Shown: one piece after another, positions 33,675-40,993 of the stretch | How the letters are laid out: each line of letters opens with the position of its first letter | How positions within the stretch are numbered: position 1 is the first letter of the stretch | Assembly: GCF_022921095.1 (NCBI RefSeq) | Contig: NZ_CP095053.1 | Coordinates: 910,501 to 974,500, forward strand | Direction of reading: 5' to 3' | Length of the DNA: 64,000 nt | DNA from: Hymenobacter aerilatus | GTDB lineage: Bacteria > Bacteroidota > Bacteroidia > Cytophagales > Hymenobacteraceae | The notes under the pieces: model-generated | What the model saw: only the letters and a program-made list of their open reading frames with translations | Databases searched by the model: none | What the model was told of the DNA's origin: nothing | Program-made: the position numbers and the translations under genes

Positions 33675-34629
33675 GGAGGAAGAATTGCTTTGCGGTGGCT
33701 AGCCAGTCTTTGCGCCGGGGTACTTCTCCCTTCTGGCGCCAGGCCGAAATCTTTTCGTGGTAGTAGCGCAGGTTGGCCAGCGCGTAATCGGTGCCGACGA
33801 AGGCTGCGGCGAACGTGTCGTAGTCGGCGTACTCGGATTCGAGGAAGGGCACTTCAGGCCGAGAGGTGCGCGGCGCCTTGGGTAGCCGGCTCTTCTTGGC
33901 GGGCTTGCTCGGCGCGGGCTCGGCCGCCCCCCCAGTGTGCGGAGCCTGAGCGGCTGGGCGGATAGGGTCGACTTGAATTTCTTCGGCTGCGACCTGCCCA
34001 ACTTCTTCACTTTCCACCGCCGCCTCGTGCGTAGCACTGGAAGGTTTAATGGAATGTTCTATTGGAATATTAGTAGTGGAAGTATTACCGCCGGAAATTC
34101 CGGTTTGTGAAATCGGAAATTCCGGTTTGTGGAAGCCGGAATTTCCGGCGTGTGGAACCGGAATTTCCGGCGTGTGCAAACCGGAATTTCCGTCTTGTAC
34201 ACGCCGGAAATTCCGGCGTGTGTTTACCTCCACATCTGGGTAGGGATTGGTAGCAGCCTTGGCGGTAATAGCGGCGGGGTTGGGCGTTAGCGTCCGGTAC
34301 TTGCCGCCCTGAACGGGTACCACTACTTTGCTTATCAAGCCATCGGCTTCGAGTAGCTTGATGGCCACACTCACCGTGTCTTTATTGACGCTCAGCCGAG
34401 CGGCAAAGTGTGGGTCGGATGCATCGCACAGGCCAGCGTTGCACGCATGCAGCGAGACGATTTCCGCCAGCACCAACCGCGTTGCCGGTGGGTACGGCAA
34501 GCGCAGCACATCGGCGCTTAGCGTGAGGGGCAACTCGGCAGGGGTAAGCTTCATAACGGGGCGGGTAATCGGAGTGAGCGGGCTTCCTGCACTCTCGGCG
34601 TGCAGGAAGCGGTTCGGGCGGTGGCTCAT
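33565..34629 (-). CDS. Replication initiator, lambda-O-like, with intragenic iterons
   Basis: The 354-residue protein has an N-terminal winged-helix domain (about 26-115: RLVLAEIVSLHACNAGLCDA, HFAARLSVNKDTVSVAIKLL, then a wing KVVVPVQGGKYRTL). A linker follows that contains the iteron-encoded 15-residue repeat (GNSG.H.PE..). The C-terminal domain (about 260-330: NLRYYHEKISAWRQKGEVP, DWLATAKQFFLHD) is typical of phage initiators. By analogy with lambda O it should bind the iterons in its own gene and recruit replication proteins. Start at MSHRPNRFLHAES overlaps the methyltransferase end by 4 nt; MKLTPAELP is an alternative. Confidence 0.75.
   Translation of the reverse strand: MSHRPNRFLHAESAGSPLTPITRPVMKLTPAELPLTLSADVLRLPYPPATRLVLAEIVSLHACNAGLCDASDPHFAARLSVNKDTVSVAIKLLEADGLISKVVVPVQGGKYRTLTPNPAAITAKAATNPYPDVEVNTRRNFRRVQDGNSGLHTPEIPVPHAGNSGFHKPEFPISQTGISGGNTSTTNIPIEHSIKPSSATHEAAVESEEVGQVAAEEIQVDPIRPAAQAPHTGGAAEPAPSKPAKKSRLPKAPRTSRPEVPFLESEYADYDTFAAAFVGTDYALANLRYYHEKISAWRQKGEVPRRKDWLATAKQFFLHDISSNSLVLDPSTQRAPAHAGARATRPGYVSRYDQ
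34042..34089. other. AT-rich segment next to the iterons, candidate unwinding element
   Basis: The segment is noticeably richer in A and T (TTTAATGGAATGTTCTATTG; TTAGTAGTGGAAGTATTA) than the gene around it and directly abuts the first iteron. In lambda ori an AT-rich region lies beside the O-binding iterons. Confidence 0.5.
34091..34222. repeat. Six iterons, probable prophage replication origin
   Basis: A 13-bp palindrome CCGGAA(A/T)TTCCGG followed by (C/T)(G/T)TGTG or similar starts at about 34091, 34113, 34136, 34158, 34181 and 34204. Spacing is 22 to 23 bp, averaging about 22.5. Copy 2 lacks one end base and copy 5 is degenerate. Two units make 45 bp, which is 15 codons, so the reading frame of the initiator is preserved as a 15-residue protein repeat. 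Confidence 0.8.
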
Positions 34630-35798
34630 GGCGTGGTAGGCAGTAATTGATATTGCAGGCCGCGCATGCGCTTATGGTGTAGCTTCACGTTCTCGGGCTT
34701 TGCTTCCATGCCGATGTAGGCGCGGCCGTGGCGCAGGGCTTCCTGTCCGGTGGTTCCGGAGCCTGAGAACATATCTAGCACCACGTCGCCGGGGCGGCTG
34801 CCAGCCAGAATGCAGGGCTCAATCAGCGCCGGCGGGAAAACAGCGAAGTGAGCTTCGCTATAGGGCTTGGTGGCCACCGACCAAACTGAGCGCTTGTTGC
34901 GCAGGTCATCAGCATCTACCCAAGGCACAGAGCCCATTTGATTGCCTACTTGAGATTCTGGCGCATCTGGCCGAGGCTTGCGCTCTAAATTGCCAGAGGT
35001 GCGCTTAACTGCCTTCATCAGTTTTGCGCCGCCACCGTAGGCGCGTGCACTTCCCTCTTGTTGCTCGAGATCCTGAGCGAGTCGCGCAACGGAAGATGAA
35101 GCCAACGGCTCGGCTATTGCCTTGTGGTCAAAGTAGTACTGCTTTGACTTGCTGAATAGGAAGATGTACTCGTGAGCCTTCGTGCACCGATCTACTGTGC
35201 TTTCCGGCATTGGATTGGGCTTGTGCCAAATGATGTCTTGGCGGAGTATCCACCCATCAGCCTGCATAGCTAGCGCAAAGCGCCAAGGAATACCCACCAA
35301 GTTTTTCGCTTGGAGGCCTCCAACCTGTACATCGGATCGAGGTACTGCCGTACGGTCACGGCGACGGCTTTCCGTTTGAGCCTGCAATACTTGCTTGCGG
35401 GCCCCAACCGACTCAGCACGCCCGCGGCCGGACTGCTTGCCTTGAATAATGCCAGTATTGCCGCCACATCGGCTACCGCTATAAGTATCCCCCAGATTGA
35501 CCCACGCCGTGCCATCCTTGCGCAGCGCTGGGGCAGCCAAGCGAAACACATGCAGCAGGTGCCCAATGAATGCTTCGGGCGTAGCTTCCAGCCCCAGGCA
35601 GCAAGTCATAGCGGGTATCACCAGCGCAGGCAGGCCCGCCATCGGGGCGTAGCTGATTTCGGGCCACTCAGTCGGGGCAATGCCGTAATCACGCAGCCCC
35701 CAATAGGGCGGGCTGGTGATGATGGTTTGCACGATGCTGGGGGCAAGGGTCGGCAGGCCGTTGATGCAGTCGCCGGCGAGAATATTGTAGCTGCTCAT
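34626..35798 (-). CDS. DNA methyltransferase, beta class, predicted N4-cytosine
   Basis: Start at MSSYNILAGDCINGLPTL, with ATGA overlap from the 70-residue gene; the frame upstream is a shadow. In the 390-residue enzyme, catalytic motif IV TSPPYWGLRDYG is near 31-42 and the SAM-binding motif VLDMFSGSGTTGQEAL is near 345-360, the beta-class order. SPPY rather than DPPY favours N4-cytosine modification. The recognition sequence is unknown. A phage methyltransferase may protect against host restriction. No partner restriction gene is seen. Confidence 0.88.
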   Translation of the reverse strand: MSSYNILAGDCINGLPTLAPSIVQTIITSPPYWGLRDYGIAPTEWPEISYAPMAGLPALVIPAMTCCLGLEATPEAFIGHLLHVFRLAAPALRKDGTAWVNLGDTYSGSRCGGNTGIIQGKQSGRGRAESVGARKQVLQAQTESRRRDRTAVPRSDVQVGGLQAKNLVGIPWRFALAMQADGWILRQDIIWHKPNPMPESTVDRCTKAHEYIFLFSKSKQYYFDHKAIAEPLASSSVARLAQDLEQQEGSARAYGGGAKLMKAVKRTSGNLERKPRPDAPESQVGNQMGSVPWVDADDLRNKRSVWSVATKPYSEAHFAVFPPALIEPCILAGSRPGDVVLDMFSGSGTTGQEALRHGRAYIGMEAKPENVKLHHKRMRGLQYQLLPTTP

Positions 35799-36007
35799 GC
35801 TTCTTTCGGTAACTGGTCCTTCGGTAGCAGCAGCGACAGTGGCATAGGCAGGTGCTTGCGGCGGCGCGGGCCATCGGGCACGCTCACGGTGTAGAAGCCA
35901 TCTTGGCGGGGCTGGCTGTTCTCGCACTGCCAGGCGGTACCGGCCAGTGGGCCGCGCTGAATAGTACCCGTTTGGCCTTTTTGCAGAGGTGGGGTGGTCT
36001 TCGGCAT
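35795..36007 (-). CDS. Hypothetical protein, 70 residues
   Basis: Small basic Pro-rich protein (KGQTGTIQRGPLAGTAWQCE, SH3-like strand pattern). ATGA overlap with the methyltransferase; 3 bp after dnaN. Unknown. Confidence 0.5.
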   Translation of the reverse strand: MPKTTPPLQKGQTGTIQRGPLAGTAWQCENSQPRQDGFYTVSVPDGPRRRKHLPMPLSLLLPKDQLPKEA

Positions 36008-36010
36008 GGC

Positions 36011-37234
36011 TTAGCGCGCATTGTAGTCAGTGAGCATCACCGGCATCAGCAGGCACAGTAGCCCGTCGCTGGCATCAGCGGAGGTGAACACACCCGGTTG
36101 GTTGTTGCGGCCCATGTTGATGCGCACGCTCTGGCAGGGCATCTTTTCCAGGAAGAAGCGCAGGAAGTTGGCGTTGAAGCCAATGGTCATATCTGCGCCC
36201 TCGTAGGTGCCCGGTACCGACTCGGTGGCCTTGCTGATCTCATCTTTATTTTCGGCCTCTACCTGGCAGCCAGCAGGCGAGAGGATAAACCTGACTTGGT
36301 GCATCGTATGCGGAGCGAAGAGCTGGCAGCGCTTGATAGCCGCTAGCATCTCTACCCGGTGCACGGTGAGCATATTGGGGTTATCGGCTGGGATGACCTT
36401 CTTATAGTCAGGATACTTTTCATCAAGTAGGCGCACCTGCAACTCGCCCCGCTCCATCTTCACCAGCAGTTGTGAGGCGCCTACCAACAGCTCAATGGTT
36501 TCGGCGCGGTTGACCAGCTTTAGCAGTAGTTCAGCCGCTTTGTGGGGCAGAATAAAGCTGCGGGCTTCGCCGCTCAGTACGTGCTCATCATCCTTTGTGA
36601 TGGCTACCAGGCGGTGCCCGTCCGTGGCCGCGAATTCAATCGTTGCCGCGTTTACGGTCACGAGAATGCCCGTCATAGCGGGGCGCAGCTCATCGCGGCT
36701 CGTAACAGGCAGCGTAGCTTGCAGGGCGGCCAGCAGTACGTGGCCGGGCAGGGTGAAGGAGGTCGCAATCTTGCCCATCGGGTGAGCTGCGGGGTAATCA
36801 TGGCCCGGGTCGCCGCTCATCTCGTAGCGGGCGGTTGCGGTATGGGTAGGAATAAAGCCCAGCGAGTCGGTCACAGCATGCACGTGCAACGAGGGGTATT
36901 TGCTCTCGTCGCTTACCACGGCTAGCGTTAGGGGCTGGTCGGGCAGGTTTTTGAGCAAATCAATTAGCTGACGGCCACGCACGCACACGTGTACATCCTC
37001 GGTGCCACGGCGCTCAATCGGCAGGGGGCAGGAAGTAAAGCGGTGCTCCAGGTCGTAGCCCGTGAAGGTGAGCTGAGAGCCCGCAACTGACAGCAGTAGG
37101 TTTTCCAGAATGGGTACAATCGGCTGATTCTTTGGGGCGGCCAGCTGCGCATGTTGCGCAACACGTAATAAGGCGGCGCCAGAGGCAATGAATTTCGAAG
37201 TGGTAGCGACAAGGGTTTTCTCGACAGTTGCCAT
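36011..37234 (-). CDS. dnaN: Phage DNA polymerase sliding clamp (beta subunit)
   Basis: The 407-residue protein has the three repeated domains of DnaN. Examples are ILENLLLSVAGSQLTFTGYD in domain 1, RPAMTGILVTVNAATIEFAATDGHRLV in domain 2 and a C-terminus LCLLMPVML. The clamp tethers polymerase to DNA. A phage-encoded clamp beside the initiator suggests the phage supplies part of its own replisome and may recruit the host polymerase. Identity of subunits it binds is unknown. Confidence 0.9.
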   Translation of the reverse strand: MATVEKTLVATTSKFIASGAALLRVAQHAQLAAPKNQPIVPILENLLLSVAGSQLTFTGYDLEHRFTSCPLPIERRGTEDVHVCVRGRQLIDLLKNLPDQPLTLAVVSDESKYPSLHVHAVTDSLGFIPTHTATARYEMSGDPGHDYPAAHPMGKIATSFTLPGHVLLAALQATLPVTSRDELRPAMTGILVTVNAATIEFAATDGHRLVAITKDDEHVLSGEARSFILPHKAAELLLKLVNRAETIELLVGASQLLVKMERGELQVRLLDEKYPDYKKVIPADNPNMLTVHRVEMLAAIKRCQLFAPHTMHQVRFILSPAGCQVEAENKDEISKATESVPGTYEGADMTIGFNANFLRFFLEKMPCQSVRINMGRNNQPGVFTSADASDGLLCLLMPVMLTDYNAR

Positions 37235-37265
37235 ATCTTTGGGCTGTGTTTAAGGTTGTTGAAGG

Positions 37266-37289
37266 GCCGCGCTATGTCAGTAGCGCGGC
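37266..37289. other. Intergenic hairpin upstream of dnaN
   Basis: GCCGCGCTA with TAGCGCGGC, A-rich before and CYTCAACAA-like after on the minus strand. A very similar hairpin lies at 39387-39411. It lies in the leader of the leftward dnaN gene. The U-tract is on the other strand, so it is not a usual terminator for the operon. Confidence 0.45.
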
Positions 37290-37299
37290 TTTTCGTTTT

Positions 37300-37620
37300 C
37301 TAGGCCGCCTGTGCGTGCTGTTCTTGTTCGGTGCGGCGCTTGGCGTAGCGCACGCTCAGTTCGCGGGCCATGTTGATGAGCGTCTCGTAGGGTCGCTCGG
37401 TGCTGTGGCAGAAGTTCTGCTGGGCGCTATCCAGGCCCGACAGGCTGTAGTAGGGCAGGGCCAACCCGCGCAGGTCCATCTTGGAGGTAGCCAGCGCCGT
37501 GCAGCTGGCGCAGTGGAACTTGTCGGCTAACTCCTGCGCCTGCTGGCAGAAGCGGAAGAAGTCGTGGCCGGTGTCGGCAATGCCGTACTTGGTGGCTATT
37601 TCGTCGTTAGTGCGTGCCAT
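37300..37620 (-). CDS. Hypothetical protein, 106 residues
   Basis: Start at MARTNDEIATKYGIADTGHD. Helical, with a Cys-x-x-Cys (HCASCTAL) and a basic C-terminus. Unknown; early-operon member. Confidence 0.5.
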   Translation of the reverse strand: MARTNDEIATKYGIADTGHDFFRFCQQAQELADKFHCASCTALATSKMDLRGLALPYYSLSGLDSAQQNFCHSTERPYETLINMARELSVRYAKRRTEQEQHAQAA

Positions 37621-37622
37621 GG

Positions 37623-37886
37623 TTAAAAGGGCAACTCGCCGTTGATGTACTTGATCAGATTTTGCACTGCCCAAAGGCGGTTAGCGCAAGCGGCCGTAGC
37701 AGCCTCTAGTGCACTGGTTGGCGAATATTCGACCGTGGAGACAGTGAGAATTTCTATTATCGGCCGGCTGGCCTCTATCACCTGTTTGTAAGCCTCAGTC
37801 ATAGCCAGTAACTGCTTTTCCTCGGCTTTCAATAGCGTGAGCTTGGCTTGCTCTACTGGTGTCAGCTCTCTGTTTTGATTATCCAT
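37623..37886 (-). CDS. Hypothetical protein, 87 residues
   Basis: Start at MDNQNRELTPVEQAKLTLLK; the longer frame overlaps the upstream gene. Coiled-coil-like N-terminal half, then ANRLWAVQNLIKYINGELPF. Unknown. Confidence 0.5.
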   Translation of the reverse strand: MDNQNRELTPVEQAKLTLLKAEEKQLLAMTEAYKQVIEASRPIIEILTVSTVEYSPTSALEAATAACANRLWAVQNLIKYINGELPF

Positions 37887-37887
37887 C

Positions 37888-38124
37888 TTAGTAGGTCTTA
37901 GAGGTGAGGCGGCGCTGGGCCTGCTGGGCGCTGCGGTACTCGGCATCGAGGAGTAGGACCGGGCGGCTGTGGTAATTGGCCGGGCGGTGCACGCGTAAAT
38001 CGGCGGGGCGGCGGGCACACCCACCGAGTAGTAGGCCGATGACAGTAGCCAGCACCAGCAGGAGGTAGGCGTGCGCCTCGCGCTTTTGGCGGGGTAGGCG
38101 GTAGTCGCCAGGAGTGCCACGCAT
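37888..38124 (-). CDS. Small membrane or lipoprotein, 78 residues
   Basis: One hydrophobic helix AYLLLVLATVIGLLLGGC followed by Ala-Arg resembles a lipobox (LLGGC) after a long basic N-terminus, so it may be a lipoprotein or a membrane anchor. Unknown role. Confidence 0.5.
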   Translation of the reverse strand: MRGTPGDYRLPRQKREAHAYLLLVLATVIGLLLGGCARRPADLRVHRPANYHSRPVLLLDAEYRSAQQAQRRLTSKTY

Positions 38125-38414
38125 TACCGCGCGCTCGTTTTGACAGCCTCCAAGGAGCCTACCAGGTGAGCAATCGGCATCGGGCCACGGCCACCACGGG
38201 GCACGTAGCGTTTGGCCTTAGCGGGCACTGCCTCCACCACGACGGCGGTTTCAGCCGGTAGGCCCGCGCCTTGCAGTAGCGCCTGGGCATCCGTGCGCAC
38301 CTCTTTGGCGGCTTTATCCTTGGTTTTGCACGTAGCGCAGGCCAGTAGTTGGCCGCAGCGCACAGCCGTAGCCGTATGGCCATCCTGTGCGGGGGTAATC
38401 GTGATATGAAACAT
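38124..38414 (-). CDS. Hypothetical protein, 96 residues
   Basis: Short protein with VRCGQLLACATCKTKDKAAK and a C-terminal basic RGGRGP block. 1-nt overlap with the next gene. Unknown. Confidence 0.5.
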   Translation of the reverse strand: MFHITITPAQDGHTATAVRCGQLLACATCKTKDKAAKEVRTDAQALLQGAGLPAETAVVVEAVPAKAKRYVPRGGRGPMPIAHLVGSLEAVKTSAR

Positions 38415-38424
38415 CGGAGTAGGA

Positions 38425-38580
38425 TTAGGAGAAGAGAAGGATACAGGCCACCATCAGCACGAAGGCGAGTACACCCACCGTGCGCAATAGGCCAGGACTC
38501 AGGCCGGGTGTCTCGTAGCCGCCTTGCAGCAGGCTGCGGTCGGTCGGCTGACCGTGTTCGTCGGTGCGGTGGTGGCGCAT
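38425..38580 (-). CDS. Small membrane protein, 51 residues
   Basis: Start at MRHHRTDEHGQPTDRSLL. One hydrophobic C-terminal helix TVGVLAFVLMVACILLFS. Early-operon member; unknown. Confidence 0.5.
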   Translation of the reverse strand: MRHHRTDEHGQPTDRSLLQGGYETPGLSPGLLRTVGVLAFVLMVACILLFS

Positions 38581-38584
38581 GGTG

Positions 38585-39067
38585 TTATTTGCCTTGCAGG
38601 CGTAGGTATTCGGATTCCAGAATCTCAATCATGTCGGCCACTGGCTCGTACTTGGCTTTGCCTGTGTCCACTAGGATTTGCTCCTCTCCCCAAATCACCC
38701 CTGGACGCGAAGCCCAATACATCTTGTCACCATCGCAGACTGTCTGAAACTTGTAGTTGAGCAGACCATTCAGGTCGTCGTTACCAACTGTAGGCAGGGC
38801 CGCTATAGCATCGTGCAGTGGGCGGTTCGCCTTTGTTACCTTGGGATAGTAATAGTTGGGTTGCTGCAACAGCCTGTAGCCTTCTGGCTTGTCGTCGAAG
38901 CATAGGGCGGCAATGCCACCAGCTATCATATTGCGGCCTGAGGCGAAGCCGTTTGCACCTTGCTGGTCGGCTAGCGCCCGCGCTGCCTTATTGCATTCCG
39001 TGCATTTAGCCTGCAATTCAGATAGCTTTTCGAATAAGGCAGTGCCTTTTACAATCTTGAATTTCAT
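38585..39067 (-). CDS. Hypothetical protein, 160 residues
   Basis: Mixed alpha/beta phage protein with CTECNKAARALADQQGANGF and GNDDLNGLLNYKFQTVCDGD. I have no family match. Adjacent to small membrane genes in the early operon. Confidence 0.55.
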   Translation of the reverse strand: MKFKIVKGTALFEKLSELQAKCTECNKAARALADQQGANGFASGRNMIAGGIAALCFDDKPEGYRLLQQPNYYYPKVTKANRPLHDAIAALPTVGNDDLNGLLNYKFQTVCDGDKMYWASRPGVIWGEEQILVDTGKAKYEPVADMIEILESEYLRLQGK

Positions 39068-39077
39068 AGCAGTAGGC

Positions 39078-39359
39078 TTAAGCGAGTCGTAAAGGATTAG
39101 CCAGCACGGCCCGGCGGCGGGTTTCGGCAGCCAGCAGAATGGGCGTCTCTTCGCGGAAGCGGGGCTGCGTGCGCGCTACCTCATCACAGCGGCGGGCCAG
39201 CTCAGGCAGCGGCACCAGCTGTGCCAGTGGTTCAGGAATGACGCGGGTTACCAGTTCGCTGTAGTCGCGGATGCAGGGCTTGCCAGCCGGGGTAGGGGCC
39301 GCTACCTGCATGTAGGTGGTAGCGGGAAAGCCTTGGTGGTTGTCGAGAGATTGGTACAT
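39078..39359 (-). CDS. Hypothetical protein, 93 residues
   Basis: Helical C-terminal half (LARRCDEVARTQPRFREE). Unknown. A hairpin lies 28 bp upstream. Confidence 0.45.
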   Translation of the reverse strand: MYQSLDNHQGFPATTYMQVAAPTPAGKPCIRDYSELVTRVIPEPLAQLVPLPELARRCDEVARTQPRFREETPILLAAETRRRAVLANPLRLA

Positions 39360-39386
39360 TTGCAGTGCAGTTATTTGTTGAGTGAG

Positions 39387-39411
39387 GCCCCGCTATTGGT
39401 AGTAGCGGGGC
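39387..39411. other. Intergenic hairpin related to the one upstream of dnaN
   Basis: GCCCCGCTA with TAGCGGGGC; on the minus strand the surrounding AAAGCC...CTCAACAA pattern matches 37266-37289. The U-tract faces the + strand. Confidence 0.45.
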
Positions 39412-39418
39412 TTTGTGT

Positions 39419-39580
39419 TTAGTGACCGAGTAGATCGTAGAGTGCCTGCCGGAAGCAGTGTTGGCCGTAGAGGCGGCATTCCATCAGTGTGCAACCCAGG
39501 TCGCGGGCGGTGCCGTAGCCGATAGCAGCCTGGAAATCGGCTTGGCGGTAGATGGCAATCAGGCCGTTGGCGGTGTGCAT
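39419..39580 (-). CDS. Small protein, 53 residues
   Basis: Frame from MHTANGLIAIYRQADFQAA with a Cys pair late (CTLMECRLYGQHCF) is better protein-like than a longer overlapping frame at 39393-39620. It follows the stop of the 67-residue gene by 2 bp. Unknown function. Confidence 0.6.
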   Translation of the reverse strand: MHTANGLIAIYRQADFQAAIGYGTARDLGCTLMECRLYGQHCFRQALYDLLGH

Positions 39581-39582
39581 GG

Positions 39583-39786
39583 CTAGTCGGCCCAGTGTCG
39601 TAGCACGTCGCGCACATCATTGGCGGCGTACTCCAGATTATCTGCCAATTCAGCCAGTGAGCTTTCTAGCTTAGCAGTAGCAGTGCTTGCATTGGCCTCG
39701 TGCATATCATGCACCCGATTAGCGAACTCAAGTAGTTCGTGTCGGATGTTTTCCAAGTCCGACTTTTCTTCTGGCAGTAGTGGCAT
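39583..39786 (-). CDS. Small acidic helical protein, 67 residues
   Basis: Helical throughout (EEKSDLENIRHELLEFANRV; ESSLAELADNLEYAANDV). First gene of the early operon downstream of operator-like sites at 39830-39878. Unknown function. Confidence 0.6.
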   Translation of the reverse strand: MPLLPEEKSDLENIRHELLEFANRVHDMHEANASTATAKLESSLAELADNLEYAANDVRDVLRHWAD

Positions 39787-39829
39787 GGTAGGGGTTGTTG
39801 AGTGAGTGTGTTACTTATTGATACAAATG

Positions 39830-39878
39830 TGTGTAATATATCACACATAAGCAAACATGAATTGTGAAATATTACACA
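39830..39878. promoter_or_regulatory. Operator-like palindromes upstream of the early operon
   Basis: TGTGTAATATATCACACA (39830-39847) and TGTGAAATATTACACA (39863-39878) are close inverted repeats of TGTG.AATAT..CACA. They lie between the KilA-N gene and the early operon and share the motif with sites near the repressor. Probable repressor operators. Confidence 0.7.
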
Positions 39879-39896
39879 CTAGCAGGCAAAAAAATA

Positions 39897-40616
39897 TCAG
39901 GCAGCTAGTACGCCCTTATTGAATTTGTCGCACCATACGTTGCGCAGCACCTCAAGTAACTGGTCTTGTGTGCGAATGAAACCCATTTTTATGGAGAAAG
40001 CCATGTTCTCTTCCAGGCTGGTCAGCTCCTTTAGTTCAGCGGCTGTTCCCAGTTGTCTTATACCTGCTTCGTGCTTTCCGAATACAATCAGATTCAAGGC
40101 GCGGGCCACGGCGGCATAGTCTGGCTTGGTGAAGTTGGCAATAGCGGCCGATAACCCCCGGTACATGTTGCCTGCTTCAATTCGGTTGAGTAGTAATGCG
40201 TCAGTCAGCCAGATAACTGTCTTCGCATAGATCATCGGGTTCAACTCCATTGCAACCAGTGACCAGATATAGGGGTTGCACCACGTTGTTTTTGTTTGTC
40301 GGGCGCCAGTGGTTTTATAGCTCTTGCAGGCTTTTAGGTATTTGTAAATACCCTGCTTTTCAATCTCTTCTATAAACGTATGAAAGTCTACGTTTATAAT
40401 TTTTAGCTCTTGGAGCAGGTAATACACCCTTTCGCGATTCTCGACCTGGGGTAGGATGTGGTCAATGCGCTTCTCTGACCAGCCGTATTCTTCACGCGCT
40501 ACCGCGTAGGCGGCTTGCAGGTCGGATAGGTTAAGGTGGCCTGTTTTTGACTCTTGACGAATCTTGATGCCGAATAACTCCCGGTCTGGCGAGAGCATCA
40601 CTACGTTGGTCTTCAT
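39897..40616 (-). CDS. KilA-N-like phage protein, possible antirepressor
   Basis: The 239-residue protein has a KilA-N-like DNA-binding domain: TGHLNLSDLQAAYAVAREEY (about 25-44) and TKTTWCNPYIWSLVAMELNP...YAKTVIWLTDALL (about 108-142). The C-terminal part is helical (DYAAVARALNLIVFGKHEAG). KilA-N/ANT-type proteins often act as antirepressors or regulators. It is leftward from the divergent repressor region. Family assignment is moderate. Confidence 0.65.
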   Translation of the reverse strand: MKTNVVMLSPDRELFGIKIRQESKTGHLNLSDLQAAYAVAREEYGWSEKRIDHILPQVENRERVYYLLQELKIINVDFHTFIEEIEKQGIYKYLKACKSYKTTGARQTKTTWCNPYIWSLVAMELNPMIYAKTVIWLTDALLLNRIEAGNMYRGLSAAIANFTKPDYAAVARALNLIVFGKHEAGIRQLGTAAELKELTSLEENMAFSIKMGFIRTQDQLLEVLRNVWCDKFNKGVLAA

Positions 40617-40618
40617 GG

Positions 40619-40858
40619 CTATGCTTCTACAGGCTGGGGCATGAACTCTTCGAACCAGTAGGCCAACACATCCCAGTCAATCACAGCGCGCTGCTTCACA
40701 TGTTGAATGTGAAGTAAAGTGCGGTTTGGGAATTTACGCTTGGTCATGCGTGAAAAAAAGTGATCCATATGCGGAACCACCTCAGCAAGAGCCTCTTTAA
40801 AGCGCTCCTTTTCCTGGCGATTTGTCTCGCCTTGGACTTTTTGAAGGATGTGTTTCAT
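40619..40858 (-). CDS. Hypothetical protein at the early promoter
   Basis: 79 residues, basic and helical (ETNRQEKERFKEALAEVV). It diverges from the repressor gene across a 135-bp region with operator-like sites and precedes the KilA-N gene by 2 bp. A Cro-like or excisionase role is conceivable but has no motif support. Confidence 0.5.
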   Translation of the reverse strand: MKHILQKVQGETNRQEKERFKEALAEVVPHMDHFFSRMTKRKFPNRTLLHIQHVKQRAVIDWDVLAYWFEEFMPQPVEA

Positions 40859-40886
40859 ATTAAATTATTTAAATGTTTTGTTTTTG

Positions 40887-40975
40887 TGTGCGATGAATCG
40901 CACATTTGTAATGATATGCGGCACTGATGTAACAATATTACACACTGCAAAGCATAAATGCAAAATATATCACAC
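40887..40975. promoter_or_regulatory. Repressor/early promoter region with operator-like palindromes
   Basis: TGTGCGATGAATCGCACA (40887-40904) is a perfect 8+8 palindrome. TGTAACAATATTACACA (40928-40944) and the half-site AATATATCACAC ending at 40975 share the pattern of the early-operon operators. The region separates divergent leftward lytic and rightward repressor genes. Confidence 0.65.
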
Positions 40976-40993
40976 TAAATTTCACGCCTGACA

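Noticed and set aside
34091..34222. Possible CRISPR-like array
   Set aside because: Repeats are palindromic with only 9-10 bp between them, sit inside a coding gene and preserve its frame; there are no spacers of CRISPR size and no cas genes.
34626..35798. Complete restriction-modification system
   Set aside because: Only a methyltransferase is found; neighbouring genes have no nuclease motif.
39393..39620. 75-codon leftward frame
   Set aside because: The frame at 39419-39580 on the same strand is protein-like and fits the 2-bp junction with its neighbour; this one is Arg/Pro-rich shadow.
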